Virus record (IMG/VR): IMGVR_UViG_3300025809_000027
Span: 1-53,720 of that record
DNA: 53,720 nucleotides
Origin: a virus
Direction: 5' to 3' (one strand)
In this document: one piece after another, positions 6,285-13,296 of the stretch
Position numbering within the stretch: the stretch's first letter is position 1
Layout of the letters: each line of letters starts with the position of its first letter
Notes under the pieces: generated by a model
Seen by the model: only the letters and a program-made list of their open reading frames with translations
The model's database searches: none
Told to the model about the DNA's origin: nothing
Position numbers and translations under genes: made by a program

Positions 6285-7196
6285 ATGGATTTTTCAAACT
6301 ACCTGTTTCGAGCCCACATGGTTGGCAAGATTATAACCGTGCCCAAGCCACTAACCGAAAACCAAACAAAGACCTTAGAGTCTTTTAAATTAAAGGGATA
6401 CCCAAATATAACGGACAAACAAAAAGAAACCTTTGTAAGCCTTGAAAACAAGCTGATTGAAAGTAAGAAATTCAAACTTACAGATGCGAACAAAAAGACA
6501 TTATCGGGATTAGTTTACGCTACAAAATACGGTAGAAGGACTGAAATAAATTCTGATAAAATAACCAAAGGTTTGACCGTTGAAAAGGACTGTCGAGACA
6601 TTCTGTCGAGAGTTTCAAATTTGTTCTTGACTCACTCGACTGAAAGGAAAACAAATGAATGGGTGAGTGGTGCAATTGACATGGAGCCAAGCGAAGTAAT
6701 TGTAGATATAAAGTCCTCGTGGAGTTGGGAATCATACTCTAAAATACTTGAAGATAGCGCAAATGAAATCTATCTAAGACAACTAGATTCATACATGGAT
6801 TTATGGGCTAAAAAAGATTCTTTGCTTTGCCATATACTAACAGACACGCCTTTTAAATTGGTAGAAAAAGAAATAAAAAGCCTTGACTACAAGTACAACA
6901 TTCTAAACATGGAAGGTGATGTAAGAGACGAAAACATTGAAGATGTTGTAAAGGTCGTTACAAATCATATTTTTTCAAGAAAAGGTTTGGAGGAATTCTG
7001 TCAGCACTCAACCAACGTGCATATTGAATGGTTCAAGGACTTTATCGAAATCCCAGAACAGGACAGGGTTCACATGATACCACACGCTTACGACCAAGAA
7101 AGGATTGAGCAAAGAAACAAAAGCATAATCCTTTCACGAGAGTACATGAACACAGTAAAATCAATCAATAATTTTAATCCTAAATTAATCAAATAA
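6285..7196 (+). CDS. PD-(D/E)xK recombination nuclease (YqaJ/RecB-like)
   Basis: A 303-residue nuclease, probably the phage 5'-3' exonuclease of a Red-type recombination pair. Motifs in order: Glu in KGLTVEKDCRDIL (about residue 100), GAIDMEPSEVIVDIKSSW (residues 127-143) supplying the Asp and the D-x-K, and QLDSYMDLW (about 166-174) matching the Qxxx(Y) helix of the YqaJ/Cas4/RecB-like group. The N-terminal 90 residues are a helical substrate-binding extension. It is tightly coupled to the upstream partner gene and followed by an SSB-like gene, which completes a recombination cluster. Confidence 0.75.
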   Translation: MDFSNYLFRAHMVGKIITVPKPLTENQTKTLESFKLKGYPNITDKQKETFVSLENKLIESKKFKLTDANKKTLSGLVYATKYGRRTEINSDKITKGLTVEKDCRDILSRVSNLFLTHSTERKTNEWVSGAIDMEPSEVIVDIKSSWSWESYSKILEDSANEIYLRQLDSYMDLWAKKDSLLCHILTDTPFKLVEKEIKSLDYKYNILNMEGDVRDENIEDVVKVVTNHIFSRKGLEEFCQHSTNVHIEWFKDFIEIPEQDRVHMIPHAYDQERIEQRNKSIILSREYMNTVKSINNFNPKLIK

Positions 7197-7198
7197 CA

Positions 7199-7564
7199 AT
7201 GAAAATACAAGGCAAAGTAAAAGTAATCGGACAAGTACAAGAAATCGGATCAAAAGGATTCAAGAAACGTGAGTTAGTTATAACCGTTCCAGACGAGAAA
7301 TACCCTCAACACATTCTGGTGGAGTTTATTCAAGACAAAACAAGTCTTCTAAACGATATAATCGTTGGTCAAAACATAACCGTACACATCAACATCAACG
7401 GTCGAGAATGGATCAACCCACAAGGCGAAGCGAAGTATTTTAATGCGATTCAAGGATGGAAAATAGAAATAGACCCAAAGTCTGAGATTCCTGAAGCACC
7501 ATTTGAAGCTGCAACAGATTTGACAGTAGGCGAGCCAAACGATTTACCATTTTATAACCTATGA
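7199..7564 (+). CDS. DUF3127 protein, SSB-like
   Basis: A 121-residue OB-fold-type protein of the Bacteroidota DUF3127 family, recognisable from IQGKVKVIGQVQEIGSKGFKKRELVITV...YPQHILVEF and the VTVHININGREW segment. The C-terminus is acidic and ends EPNDLPFYNL, resembling the DDLPF tip with which bacterial SSB recruits replication and repair proteins, though four residues from the end. It lies 2 bases after the recombination nuclease. It is probably the phage's single-stranded DNA-binding protein. Confidence 0.75.
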   Translation: MKIQGKVKVIGQVQEIGSKGFKKRELVITVPDEKYPQHILVEFIQDKTSLLNDIIVGQNITVHININGREWINPQGEAKYFNAIQGWKIEIDPKSEIPEAPFEAATDLTVGEPNDLPFYNL

Positions 7565-8043
7565 AGACACTTCATTTAACTTTAAAAAAACAATGGTTCG
7601 ACATGACTAAATCAGGTATAAAAACCGAAGATTATAGAGATGTTAATAAGTATTGGTTTAAGAGACTTATTTTTAAATGGCGTGATGTGATGCTTTTTCA
7701 CGGATATAACGATCTAACTGACGAAATCGCTATATATATTATTGAAAACTCCAAGATGTATGGGTTTAAGCCTTTTAAAAGTAACATAATGACTTTGGGC
7801 TATGCAAAAAAAGGAGACAAAGAAAGGACTTTAGAATTAGAGCATAAGGGCATTGAAGTAGGGACAGGCAACCCTGAATGGGGCGCAGAGCCAAACAAGA
7901 TGTACTTTGTTATCAAGCACGGGAAAATAATAAACACGGACTTGCAAGAAGCAATTAAAAAAGCCAAACCAAATTTGGATAAAATAAAAGATGTTGACAA
8001 GCATCTTGATGAAATTAGAAACAGTAGAATAAAAACAATTTAA
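7561..8043 (+). CDS. ASCH-domain protein
   Basis: A 160-residue protein with the ASCH fold signature: LHLTLKKQWFDMTKSGIKTEDYRD (residues 3-26), VMLFHGY (41-47), then a conserved GTGNPEWGAEPNKMYFVIKHG block (about 101-121). A charged C-terminal extension of about 35 residues follows. ASCH domains are RNA-binding relatives of PUA domains, and some are RNA- or nucleoside-processing enzymes. The start overlaps the previous stop (ATGA), indicating translational coupling. Its role in the phage is not known; it may act on modified nucleotides or RNA during replication. Confidence 0.7.
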   Translation: MKTLHLTLKKQWFDMTKSGIKTEDYRDVNKYWFKRLIFKWRDVMLFHGYNDLTDEIAIYIIENSKMYGFKPFKSNIMTLGYAKKGDKERTLELEHKGIEVGTGNPEWGAEPNKMYFVIKHGKIINTDLQEAIKKAKPNLDKIKDVDKHLDEIRNSRIKTI

Positions 8044-8054
8044 AACCTAATCCT

Positions 8055-8378
8055 ATGCAAGCAGAAATCGACTTTACACACCAAAGAGACTTATCAAGAG
8101 GTAGGCATAATGAGAACTCAATAATTGCTCATGAACGATTAAAGCCGTTTAAAGAAACTATGAGAAAACAAGTAGAACAATGTGTAGATGGGCATAGATG
8201 TACACTGGAGATTGCTGAGATGTTAGATAAACATCTCCATAAAATAAGCGGTCGATTCACTGCTTTAAAAGCGTCAGGAGTTATCGAGCAAACGGGACGT
8301 AAAAAATATAAAGGAAGTACATATACAATATATAGTAAAGCAAACACCAGTAGATACTTGCTGTTGGGGCAGGAGTGA
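8055..8378 (+). CDS. Winged-helix-like early protein
   Basis: A 107-residue protein. Residues 35-85 (CTLEIAEMLDKHLHKISGRFTALKASGVIEQTGRKKY) read as a winged helix: a helix-turn-helix with the recognition helix HKISGRFTALKASGVI and a basic wing. Proteins of this type in phage early regions help decide which strand or gene is read, but no specific target can be assigned. A stem-loop follows the gene at 8395-8445. Confidence 0.6.
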   Translation: MQAEIDFTHQRDLSRGRHNENSIIAHERLKPFKETMRKQVEQCVDGHRCTLEIAEMLDKHLHKISGRFTALKASGVIEQTGRKKYKGSTYTIYSKANTSRYLLLGQE

Positions 8379-8394
8379 AAAATAGGTAAAGTTG

Positions 8395-8445
8395 GTTTTT
8401 TGGTCTCAAGGTACAGGTTATAGCCTCCCTGTACCGTGCCAAAAA
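8395..8445 (+). terminator. Two-step stem-loop after the early winged-helix gene
   Basis: An outer stem TTTTTGG / CCAAAAA encloses a perfect inner stem GGTACAGG (8410-8417) / CCTGTACC (8428-8435). The internal loop is asymmetric, with 6 bases on the 5' side and 3 on the 3' side. This asymmetry is like that of the attC-like sites elsewhere in the window, but no TAAC/GTTA pair frames it. It could be a terminator or the left edge of the cassette carrying the 8500 gene. Confidence 0.5.
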
Positions 8446-8499
8446 TAACGTTACTTGTGTATGATTAGTAGCGAATTATTAAAACTAAAACTTATAAAA

Positions 8500-8799
8500 A
8501 TGAAAGAAATAAACACACAAATTATCCAAACAGGATTTACACTTGATAGATTGCACCAAGATGGCAAAATAGACAATGAAGCCTACACAATTTTAAAAAA
8601 TAGGAATAAACAAGCTATTAATTATACACGTTGTTCTGAGCTTTTGATTTGCCTTGACAATGGTAATTATGAAATGCTAACAAACTATAAATTATACAAG
8701 TTAGTTTCTGAAAGTAAAGGTTATTATAATCTATATGATGATGATGGAAAATTAGTTCAAATGAGCAAAGTTCGCTTCAAAAAAGTAGTGGCAAATTAA
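8500..8799 (+). CDS. Cassette-like small protein, unknown
   Basis: A 99-residue soluble protein (MKEINTQIIQTGFTLDRLHQ...). I chose the ATG at 8500, in an A-rich CTTATAAAAATG context, over the upstream in-frame ATG at 8461, because the latter lies closer to the stem-loop. It has helices to about residue 55 and then strands (KGYYNLYDDDGKLVQMSKVRFKK). It is bounded by a stem-loop on the left and attC-like site C on the right, and interrupts an otherwise compact early operon, so it is probably an inserted cassette gene. Confidence 0.55.
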   Translation: MKEINTQIIQTGFTLDRLHQDGKIDNEAYTILKNRNKQAINYTRCSELLICLDNGNYEMLTNYKLYKLVSESKGYYNLYDDDGKLVQMSKVRFKKVVAN

Positions 8800-8806
8800 T
8801 TACTTA

Positions 8807-8855
8807 GAACACCCGTATAAAAGCCGTTTCAATGGCGGTTTATACTAAGTTATTT
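8807..8855 (+). repeat. attC-like cassette site C (short loop)
   Basis: GAAC at 8807-8810, spacer ACCC, left arm GTATAAAAGCC (8815-8825), an 8-base loop, right arm GGCGGTTTATAC (8834-8845), spacer TAA, then GTTATTT. The core AGCCGTTTCAATGGCGGTTTA is nearly the same as that of the leftward site at 48086-48132, 39 kb away, so these two belong to one sub-family. Confidence 0.6.
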
Positions 8856-8872
8856 TTTTAATAGAACAAAAC

Positions 8873-8971
8873 ATGAAAAAACTAAAAGTATTAATAATAT
8901 TCCTGTTTGGCGAAAGAGTCAAAAGCAAAAGAAAATTTTGGAATCCAGAAATAAAAGGAACTAGTGGATGA
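8873..8971 (+). CDS. Short peptide (32 residues), possible gene
   Basis: An open frame starting MKKLKVLIIFLFGERVK with a Lys-rich, hydrophobic start and a polar end (FWNPEIKGTSG). It lies between cassette site C and the 8964 gene and overlaps the latter by 8 bases in another frame. It may be a real small peptide translated ahead of its neighbour, or the N-terminal part of it displaced by a frameshift. Confidence 0.35.
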   Translation: MKKLKVLIIFLFGERVKSKRKFWNPEIKGTSG

Positions 8972-9185
8972 TGTCTTAATAGTCCCTGAGCTTATTAAAT
9001 CATCAAAAGGCAATAGGTACTATATTTTTCGACCCAATGGACAAGAAGTAGCGATAGAGATTAAAAATAATATTCTAGACCCTCAATTCCCTCTCACTCA
9101 AATTGAAAGAGAATTTATTTACAGAAATATACAACCGTTTAAAACGAACAACCCTGAATTATTAAAGATTAAAATAAATGGCTAA
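8964..9185 (+). CDS. Small early protein, unknown (GTG start)
   Basis: A 73-residue protein: DDVLIVPELIKSSKGNRYYIFRPNGQEVAIEI, then a helical end. There is no in-frame ATG near the start, so a GTG at 8964 is proposed; it overlaps the end of the preceding short frame. It overlaps the replisome-organiser start by 8 bases, as expected in an operon. No family is recognised. Confidence 0.5.
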   Translation: MDDVLIVPELIKSSKGNRYYIFRPNGQEVAIEIKNNILDPQFPLTQIEREFIYRNIQPFKTNNPELLKIKING

Positions 9186-9930
9186 CCGATTAACAAGTAC
9201 CGACAAATATGCAGATTCGTGGTTTATTGAATTAGAAACGATAGAGAAGCTTGTGTTTTATTACTTAATTGACCACGTAGATAATGCAGGCTTTTATGAA
9301 ATATCGATAAGACACATACAATTTCACTTAGGAATTAGTAAGGATGAAATTTTAAGGGCTATAAAGGGGCTGTGTAGGGGTTTATTAGGGGCTGATTCTG
9401 AAATTAAAAACGGAGATAAAATATTTTTAAAGAATTTCTTAAAACACCAGAAGATGCAACCTTTAAACCCTTTTAACTCTTTTCATTCCAATGCTTTAAA
9501 GTCTTTTGAGTTGAATATTGATTTTGTAAATAAACACCCTTTTATTCAAAAATTAAAGGTTTACGGTGAAAAAAAATTAGATGGAAAAGTTGTAAAAACA
9601 ATAGATACAAATTTAATTAATTACATAAATAAAAAACAGGGGCTAGAAAGCCCCTTAGTAGAAGTAGAAGTAAAAGTAGAAGTAGAAGTAAAGGATATTC
9701 CAAATAAAAAAGAGTTTTTAGAATTTGCAAAATTGAAAATTGAAAATATCGACTTGGAAGATGTGGGATTGAAATACGAAGCATGGAAATCTAGTGATTG
9801 GCATACAGGCGGTGAAAAACCTCGAAAGATTAAGAATTGGAAAACAACGCTGTTAAATACTCTGCCGCATTTAAAAAAAACAACCGTAAAAAAAACAGGA
9901 AAACTTAACGCATATAACCCGAACAAATGA
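9178..9930 (+). CDS. Replisome organiser / replication initiation protein
   Basis: A 250-residue protein with the layout of phage replisome organisers. The N-terminal winged helix (residues 1-95) contains RLTSTDKYADSWFIEL, KLVFYYLIDHVDNAGFYEIS and SKDEILRAIKGL. An acidic, low-complexity linker follows, made by a Val-Glu/Val-Lys codon repeat (9658-9695). The C-terminal DnaD/DnaB-like tail has the conserved KPRKIKNWKTTLLNTLPHL motif. It is coupled to the DnaC-like loader gene, whose start overlaps its stop. The two would recruit the host DnaB helicase to the phage origin; no phage helicase or polymerase is present. Confidence 0.75.
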   Translation: MANRLTSTDKYADSWFIELETIEKLVFYYLIDHVDNAGFYEISIRHIQFHLGISKDEILRAIKGLCRGLLGADSEIKNGDKIFLKNFLKHQKMQPLNPFNSFHSNALKSFELNIDFVNKHPFIQKLKVYGEKKLDGKVVKTIDTNLINYINKKQGLESPLVEVEVKVEVEVKDIPNKKEFLEFAKLKIENIDLEDVGLKYEAWKSSDWHTGGEKPRKIKNWKTTLLNTLPHLKKTTVKKTGKLNAYNPNK

Positions 9931-10682
9931 TTTCAACTAGAAAATACAGACTGATGAAGCGGTTCAGAGGAACGCTGACAACTGAGCAAGAAAGCCAAAT
10001 ATCTGAGTATGAAAATTCTACCCTGTCCGTAAAATTCAGCGAACCAGAACCAGAGGAAATACCCCTCACGAGACTGCCATTCGACTGGTTACAAAGAATG
10101 TTTATGAAGTGTTGGAAAATCAACGAAGGAAAAGATTTAATCTTCACAGAATCTACGAAACCAATCTACAGGGCTTTGACTCAGTATTTCGCAAGGAGTG
10201 AAAATTTTACAAACACGAATATTACCACAAATATACCCGAGCTTAAAAAAGGGCTTTTAATTATTGGCGATTATGGATGCGGCAAAACATCAATGCTAAG
10301 AGCTTTTCAAATGGTGGGTAAGGCACTGCTGCCAGATCCTATACTTTGGTTTAATAGCGTGTCCTGTAATGCCTTAGTAATGGAGTTTGAGGGCATGGAC
10401 ACAAAAGATAAATCAGCAAAGAAACATTTCTTTCAAAAATACAACAAAGCTGCTGTAATGTATTTTGATGATTTCGGCACAGAATCCAATGCTTCAAATT
10501 TTGGAATTAAAAACTTAATGAAAGACATTCTGGAAGAAAGGTATGCGAATAATAAGCGAACATTTTTGACAAGTAATTTATCACTACCAGAAATTCAAGA
10601 AAAGTACGGAGACAGAGTGTATGACCGACTTCAAGAAATGTTTAACATAATTCAAATGTCTGGGGATAGCTTCAGACGTTAG
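9927..10682 (+). CDS. DnaC-like helicase loader ATPase
   Basis: A 251-residue AAA+ protein. Walker A is GDYGCGKTS (about residues 112-120) and Walker B is VMYFDDFGTE (about 177-186). Sensor and arginine-finger parts are in RTFLTSNLSLPEIQEKYGDRVYDRLQEMF, a run typical of DnaC. The N-terminal 70 residues would contact the helicase. It follows the replisome organiser in the common organiser-loader order, with a 4-base overlap. It is expected to load host DnaB helicase at the phage origin. Confidence 0.85.
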   Translation: MISTRKYRLMKRFRGTLTTEQESQISEYENSTLSVKFSEPEPEEIPLTRLPFDWLQRMFMKCWKINEGKDLIFTESTKPIYRALTQYFARSENFTNTNITTNIPELKKGLLIIGDYGCGKTSMLRAFQMVGKALLPDPILWFNSVSCNALVMEFEGMDTKDKSAKKHFFQKYNKAAVMYFDDFGTESNASNFGIKNLMKDILEERYANNKRTFLTSNLSLPEIQEKYGDRVYDRLQEMFNIIQMSGDSFRR

Positions 10683-10704
10683 ACAAAGCAAAACAAGAAC
10701 TAAA

Positions 10705-11028
10705 ATGAGCCTAGAAAAAATAACACCAAAAAACACGGAGTACGCAAAGCAGACTTTAAGAAATAGAGGTGATATGTTTAGCGTCTATATTTTAAAGCTA
10801 ATAGAAAGCTTTGAAAACTCGAAAGACAACCCGATCAAAGACAATCGAATAGTGAGCGACCGAACGTTTGCATATCGTTTAAAGTCTCATCTGAAAGATG
10901 TTAGAGCGGAATGTCAGATGGGACAGGAGGAACTCGAATATCTTACAGGGGTTGCAGACAGGCTCTTAGAATATCAAAAACAAACAATGCCAGACGATGA
11001 GAAATGGTTTTTTAAGAATCTTCAGTAA
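10705..11028 (+). CDS. Early protein after the helicase loader, unknown
   Basis: A 107-residue helical, charged protein ending DDEKWFFKNLQ. It starts 22 bases after the loader gene and is probably the last core gene of the early operon. Its stop codon TAA is the first three bases of TAAC in attC-like site D, so the cassette region begins exactly at the end of this gene. Unknown function. Confidence 0.6.
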   Translation: MSLEKITPKNTEYAKQTLRNRGDMFSVYILKLIESFENSKDNPIKDNRIVSDRTFAYRLKSHLKDVRAECQMGQEELEYLTGVADRLLEYQKQTMPDDEKWFFKNLQ

Positions 11029-11120
11029 CGGGTTTGGCTATGATTATGTAGCCTTGAAACACAGAACTTTGAATTAAATATAAACTTTAATAAGGGTATT
11101 AATTATAGCCCTTGTTAGCA
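11026..11120 (+). repeat. attC-like cassette site D
   Basis: TAAC (11026-11029, overlapping a stop codon), spacer GGGTTT, left arm GGCTATGATTAT, loop, right arm ATTATAGCC (11102-11110), spacer CTT, then GTTAGCA (11114-11120). The arms pair with a G.T wobble at base 7. The loop contains ACTTTGAATTAAATATAAAC, a stretch resembling those in the loops of sites B and E and possibly carrying a promoter. Confidence 0.6.
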
Positions 11121-11132
11121 ACTTTTAAAATT

Positions 11133-11276
11133 ATGGATTATACAATAACTTATACTTATAAAGACAAAGAAGACACTATACTATTACAAGATACGCAAAA
11201 CATACTCGGAGCAATAGGGCAATTTTACGAAGACCATGTTAGAGAATGTAGAATAATAAAGATTGAAGAATACTAG
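11133..11276 (+). CDS. 47-residue cassette protein, unknown
   Basis: A short frame starting MDYTITYTYKDKEDTILL and ending RIIKIEEY. It reads as two beta-strands, a helix and a strand, a plausible small globular domain. It lies between attC-like sites D and E, starts 12 bases after the GTTAGCA of site D, and fills the cassette. The amphipathic pattern and position support it being coding. Function unknown. Confidence 0.5.
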   Translation: MDYTITYTYKDKEDTILLQDTQNILGAIGQFYEDHVRECRIIKIEEY

Positions 11277-11295
11277 TAATTTTTATTGTGGGTAA

Positions 11296-11484
11296 AACGG
11301 TTTGTGTATGGGTAGGTTTTTGACTTTGAATAATGAACTAAATTGATAGATATGGTACAAGAAATAGAAATGACAAAAGAAGAGCAAATGACAATGTATA
11401 TGAAATGCTCGAAAAAAGAACTGTGTGAAATGCTGATTGAAGCAAATAGGCACTTAAAAAACTTACCTATACACGTTGTTACCC
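11296..11484 (+). repeat. attC-like cassette site E (long loop)
   Basis: AAC at 11296-11298 (a weak R'' form), spacer GGTTT, left arm GTGTATGGGTAGGTTT (11304-11319), a 140-base loop, right arm AACTTACCTATACAC (11460-11474), spacer GTT, then GTTACCC (11478-11484). The arms pair at all but two of about 15 positions, both G.T wobbles, one of them at base 7. The loop carries a coding start, and the right arm is read as NLPIHVVT in the 11343 gene. Confidence 0.55.
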
Positions 11485-11600
11485 AACAAAGTGAACTGGT
11501 TTGTGATTGTTTGCCAATGAGTACGCAAGTAAGCACTATAAATGGTAGATACATTTGCTGTACTTGTAATAAACCACTCTTATCACAAACTTGTGGCTAA
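11343..11600 (+). CDS. Cassette protein with Cys-rich C-terminus, unknown
   Basis: An 85-residue protein read through the right arm of site E. The N-terminal half (TKEEQMTMYMKCSKKELCEMLIEANRHL) is helical and encoded in the site's loop. The C-terminal half has Cys pairs (VCDCLP, YICCTCNKPL) that could bind zinc. The two halves lie on opposite sides of the GTTACCC crossover point, so the gene may be a chimera created by cassette insertion. Other possible starts are at 11352 and 11370. Confidence 0.5.
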   Translation: MIDMVQEIEMTKEEQMTMYMKCSKKELCEMLIEANRHLKNLPIHVVTQQSELVCDCLPMSTQVSTINGRYICCTCNKPLLSQTCG

Positions 11601-11629
11601 CTACCGTATATGCGTACTAAAAAGTGTCT

Positions 11630-11756
11630 TAACGGGATTGTATAAGGAACGTTGCGTTTAGGAAACCAAAAATTAACGATTAGAAATAAAGAAAATTAAT
11701 ATTAACAGACCTTTGGTATAGCACAAATTAGCAATGTTTTTTATACGGTGTTACCC
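11630..11756 (+). repeat. attC-like cassette site F
   Basis: TAAC (11630-11633), spacer GGGATT, left arm GTATAAGGAACGTTGC (11640-11655), a 75-base loop, right arm GCAATGTTTTTTATAC (11731-11746), spacer GGT, then GTTACCC (11750-11756). The arms pair at 13 of 16 positions, with the G.T wobble at base 7. It precedes the RNA ligase gene. Confidence 0.65.
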
Positions 11757-11803
11757 ACTTTTTAAAAAGCCGTGCGTGAGGTACGAGGGCAAATACACAA
11801 ACT

Positions 11804-12730
11804 ATGGAATTTAAAAAATACCAACATTTAGAGAGATTTGGAACTACAGAAGTTCAAAATATTGTATTAGGGAGAACACATATATTCCCAAAAATTGACG
11901 GAACAAATGCAAGTGTTTGGATTAATGACAAAGGAGAAATACAAGCAGGAAGCAGAAAAAGACATTTAACTTTAGACGCTGATAATGCAGGTTTTTACGC
12001 TTGGGTTAAAGAACAAAATAATTTATTAAAATACTTAACAGAAAATCCAACACATAGACTTTATGGCGAATGGCTTGTACCACATTCTCTTAAAACCTAT
12101 AAAAAAGATGCGTGGCGAAACTTCTACATTTTTGATGTAGCTATTGACAAAGAAGAGTCTGAAATAACACACGAAGGCGATGATAAAATTAAATATTTAC
12201 CTTATGATGAATACAAACCACGACTTGAAGAAAAAGGTTTGAATTTCATTGCACCAATTAGTATAATTACAAATGCAAGTTATGAGCAATTAGTAAATCA
12301 ATTAATGAAAAACGTTTTTTTAATTGAAGATGGTAAAGGAGTTGGAGAAGGTATTGTGATTAAAAACTATGACTTTAAAAATAAATACGGAAGAAATACA
12401 TTTGCTAAAATTGTAACCTCTGAATTTAAAGAAAAACACTCTAAAGTTATGGGTGCCTCTGAAATTAAAGGTAAAAAGATGGTTGAAGAAGAGATTGCGA
12501 AAGAGTTTGTTACAACCGCTTTAGTTGATAAGGTTTACGCTAAAATTGAAAATGAAAGTGGTTTTAATAGTAGAGCAATACCAAGATTATTAAATACTGT
12601 TTTTTATGATGTAGTAAAAGAAGACGCTTGGAACTTTGTTAAGAAGCACAAAAACCCAAGTATAAATTTTAAAACATTACAACACTTTGTTTTTGTAGAA
12701 GTAAAAGAGAAAGCACCGCAATTATTTTAA
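11804..12730 (+). CDS. RNA ligase family protein
   Basis: A 308-residue nucleotidyltransferase of the RNA ligase family. Motif I is FPKIDGTNAS with the predicted AMP-accepting Lys30, motif III is RNFYIFDVA, motif IV is GEGIVIKNYDF and motif V is FAKIV (residues about 200-207). A helical C-terminal domain of about 100 residues follows. It would join RNA ends using ATP. Phage RNA ligases commonly reseal tRNAs cut by host anticodon nucleases, although no partner kinase is seen here. It sits in the cassette region directly after site F and is followed by a palindrome also found at 2878-2903, so it appears to be a mobile accessory gene. Confidence 0.8.
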   Translation: MEFKKYQHLERFGTTEVQNIVLGRTHIFPKIDGTNASVWINDKGEIQAGSRKRHLTLDADNAGFYAWVKEQNNLLKYLTENPTHRLYGEWLVPHSLKTYKKDAWRNFYIFDVAIDKEESEITHEGDDKIKYLPYDEYKPRLEEKGLNFIAPISIITNASYEQLVNQLMKNVFLIEDGKGVGEGIVIKNYDFKNKYGRNTFAKIVTSEFKEKHSKVMGASEIKGKKMVEEEIAKEFVTTALVDKVYAKIENESGFNSRAIPRLLNTVFYDVVKEDAWNFVKKHKNPSINFKTLQHFVFVEVKEKAPQLF

Positions 12731-12737
12731 AGCAATA

Positions 12738-12767
12738 TTTAAAGTGGTCAAATTCGACCACTTTAAA
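12738..12767. terminator. Palindrome, copy 2
   Basis: A 12-bp stem (TTTAAAGTGGTC / GACCACTTTAAA) with loop AAATTC starts 8 bases after the RNA ligase stop. The stem core and loop are identical to 2878-2903. A run of A, not T, follows, so it is not a classical intrinsic terminator on the + strand. Confidence 0.55.
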
Positions 12768-12791
12768 AAACTAAAAAAACTAAAAAAAACA

Positions 12792-13112
12792 ATGAACATA
12801 ACAGATAAAATAGAAAAAATAATAGAAGAACTAGAAAAAGAAAAAGGAACAAAACAGGATATTACCTGGCATCAAATAGCTATAAGATTAGCTCAAAATA
12901 CAACAAAATCGTTAACCGCTGATGAATTGATAAAATCGTTAGGTACGCCAGAACTTGAGAATGAATACATACTAAAACCAGATAAGGACGGAACTTGGTG
13001 GATAGAACACAAACACGTTGGAAGTGGCGAACCATTAAAACAATGGTTAACAAATAGAGGAATATGGGAAACTTATCCAGAAGATCCCGCTCCGCAAAGT
13101 CTCCCGACTTAG
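12792..13112 (+). CDS. Small soluble protein, unknown
   Basis: A 106-residue protein starting MNITDKIEKIIEELEKEKG. I chose the ATG at 12792 because the upstream in-frame ATG at 12744 lies inside the palindrome and would add only a Lys-rich tail. Residues 22-55 are helical. A WWIEHKHVGSGEPLKQWLTNRGIW segment suggests a small mixed fold. It is the last gene of the cassette region; TAACTACCGTATA at 13118-13130 follows it. No family is recognised. Confidence 0.55.
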   Translation: MNITDKIEKIIEELEKEKGTKQDITWHQIAIRLAQNTTKSLTADELIKSLGTPELENEYILKPDKDGTWWIEHKHVGSGEPLKQWLTNRGIWETYPEDPAPQSLPT

Positions 13113-13226
13113 CGAAGTAACTACCGTATAAAAGAGTAAAAATCTTTAAATAATATTCAAAAAAACATCTTATTTATTGGTAATTCCATAAAAGCATTAA
13201 AATACTAAAGTTTTTTCAAATAAAAC

Positions 13227-13257
13227 TTGTATATATTTAAGTAAACACGTATCTTTG
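13227..13257 (+). promoter_or_regulatory. Strong predicted promoter (TTG-N20-TATCTTTG)
   Basis: TTG at 13227-13229 and TATCTTTG at 13250-13257 are separated by 20 bases, close to the ideal Bacteroidota -33/-7 arrangement. It starts a new transcription unit at 13297 after the cassette region. The preceding gap (13131-13226) has no other visible feature. Confidence 0.65.
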
Positions 13258-13296
13258 AAGTGTTGCAAGGAAGCAATGAAACTAAAAAACAACAAT

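Noticed and set aside
8873-9185. Programmed frameshift joining the 8873 and 8964 frames
   Set aside because: There is no slippery run at the overlap, and neither part has a recognisable domain that would demand a fusion; they are listed as separate weak genes.
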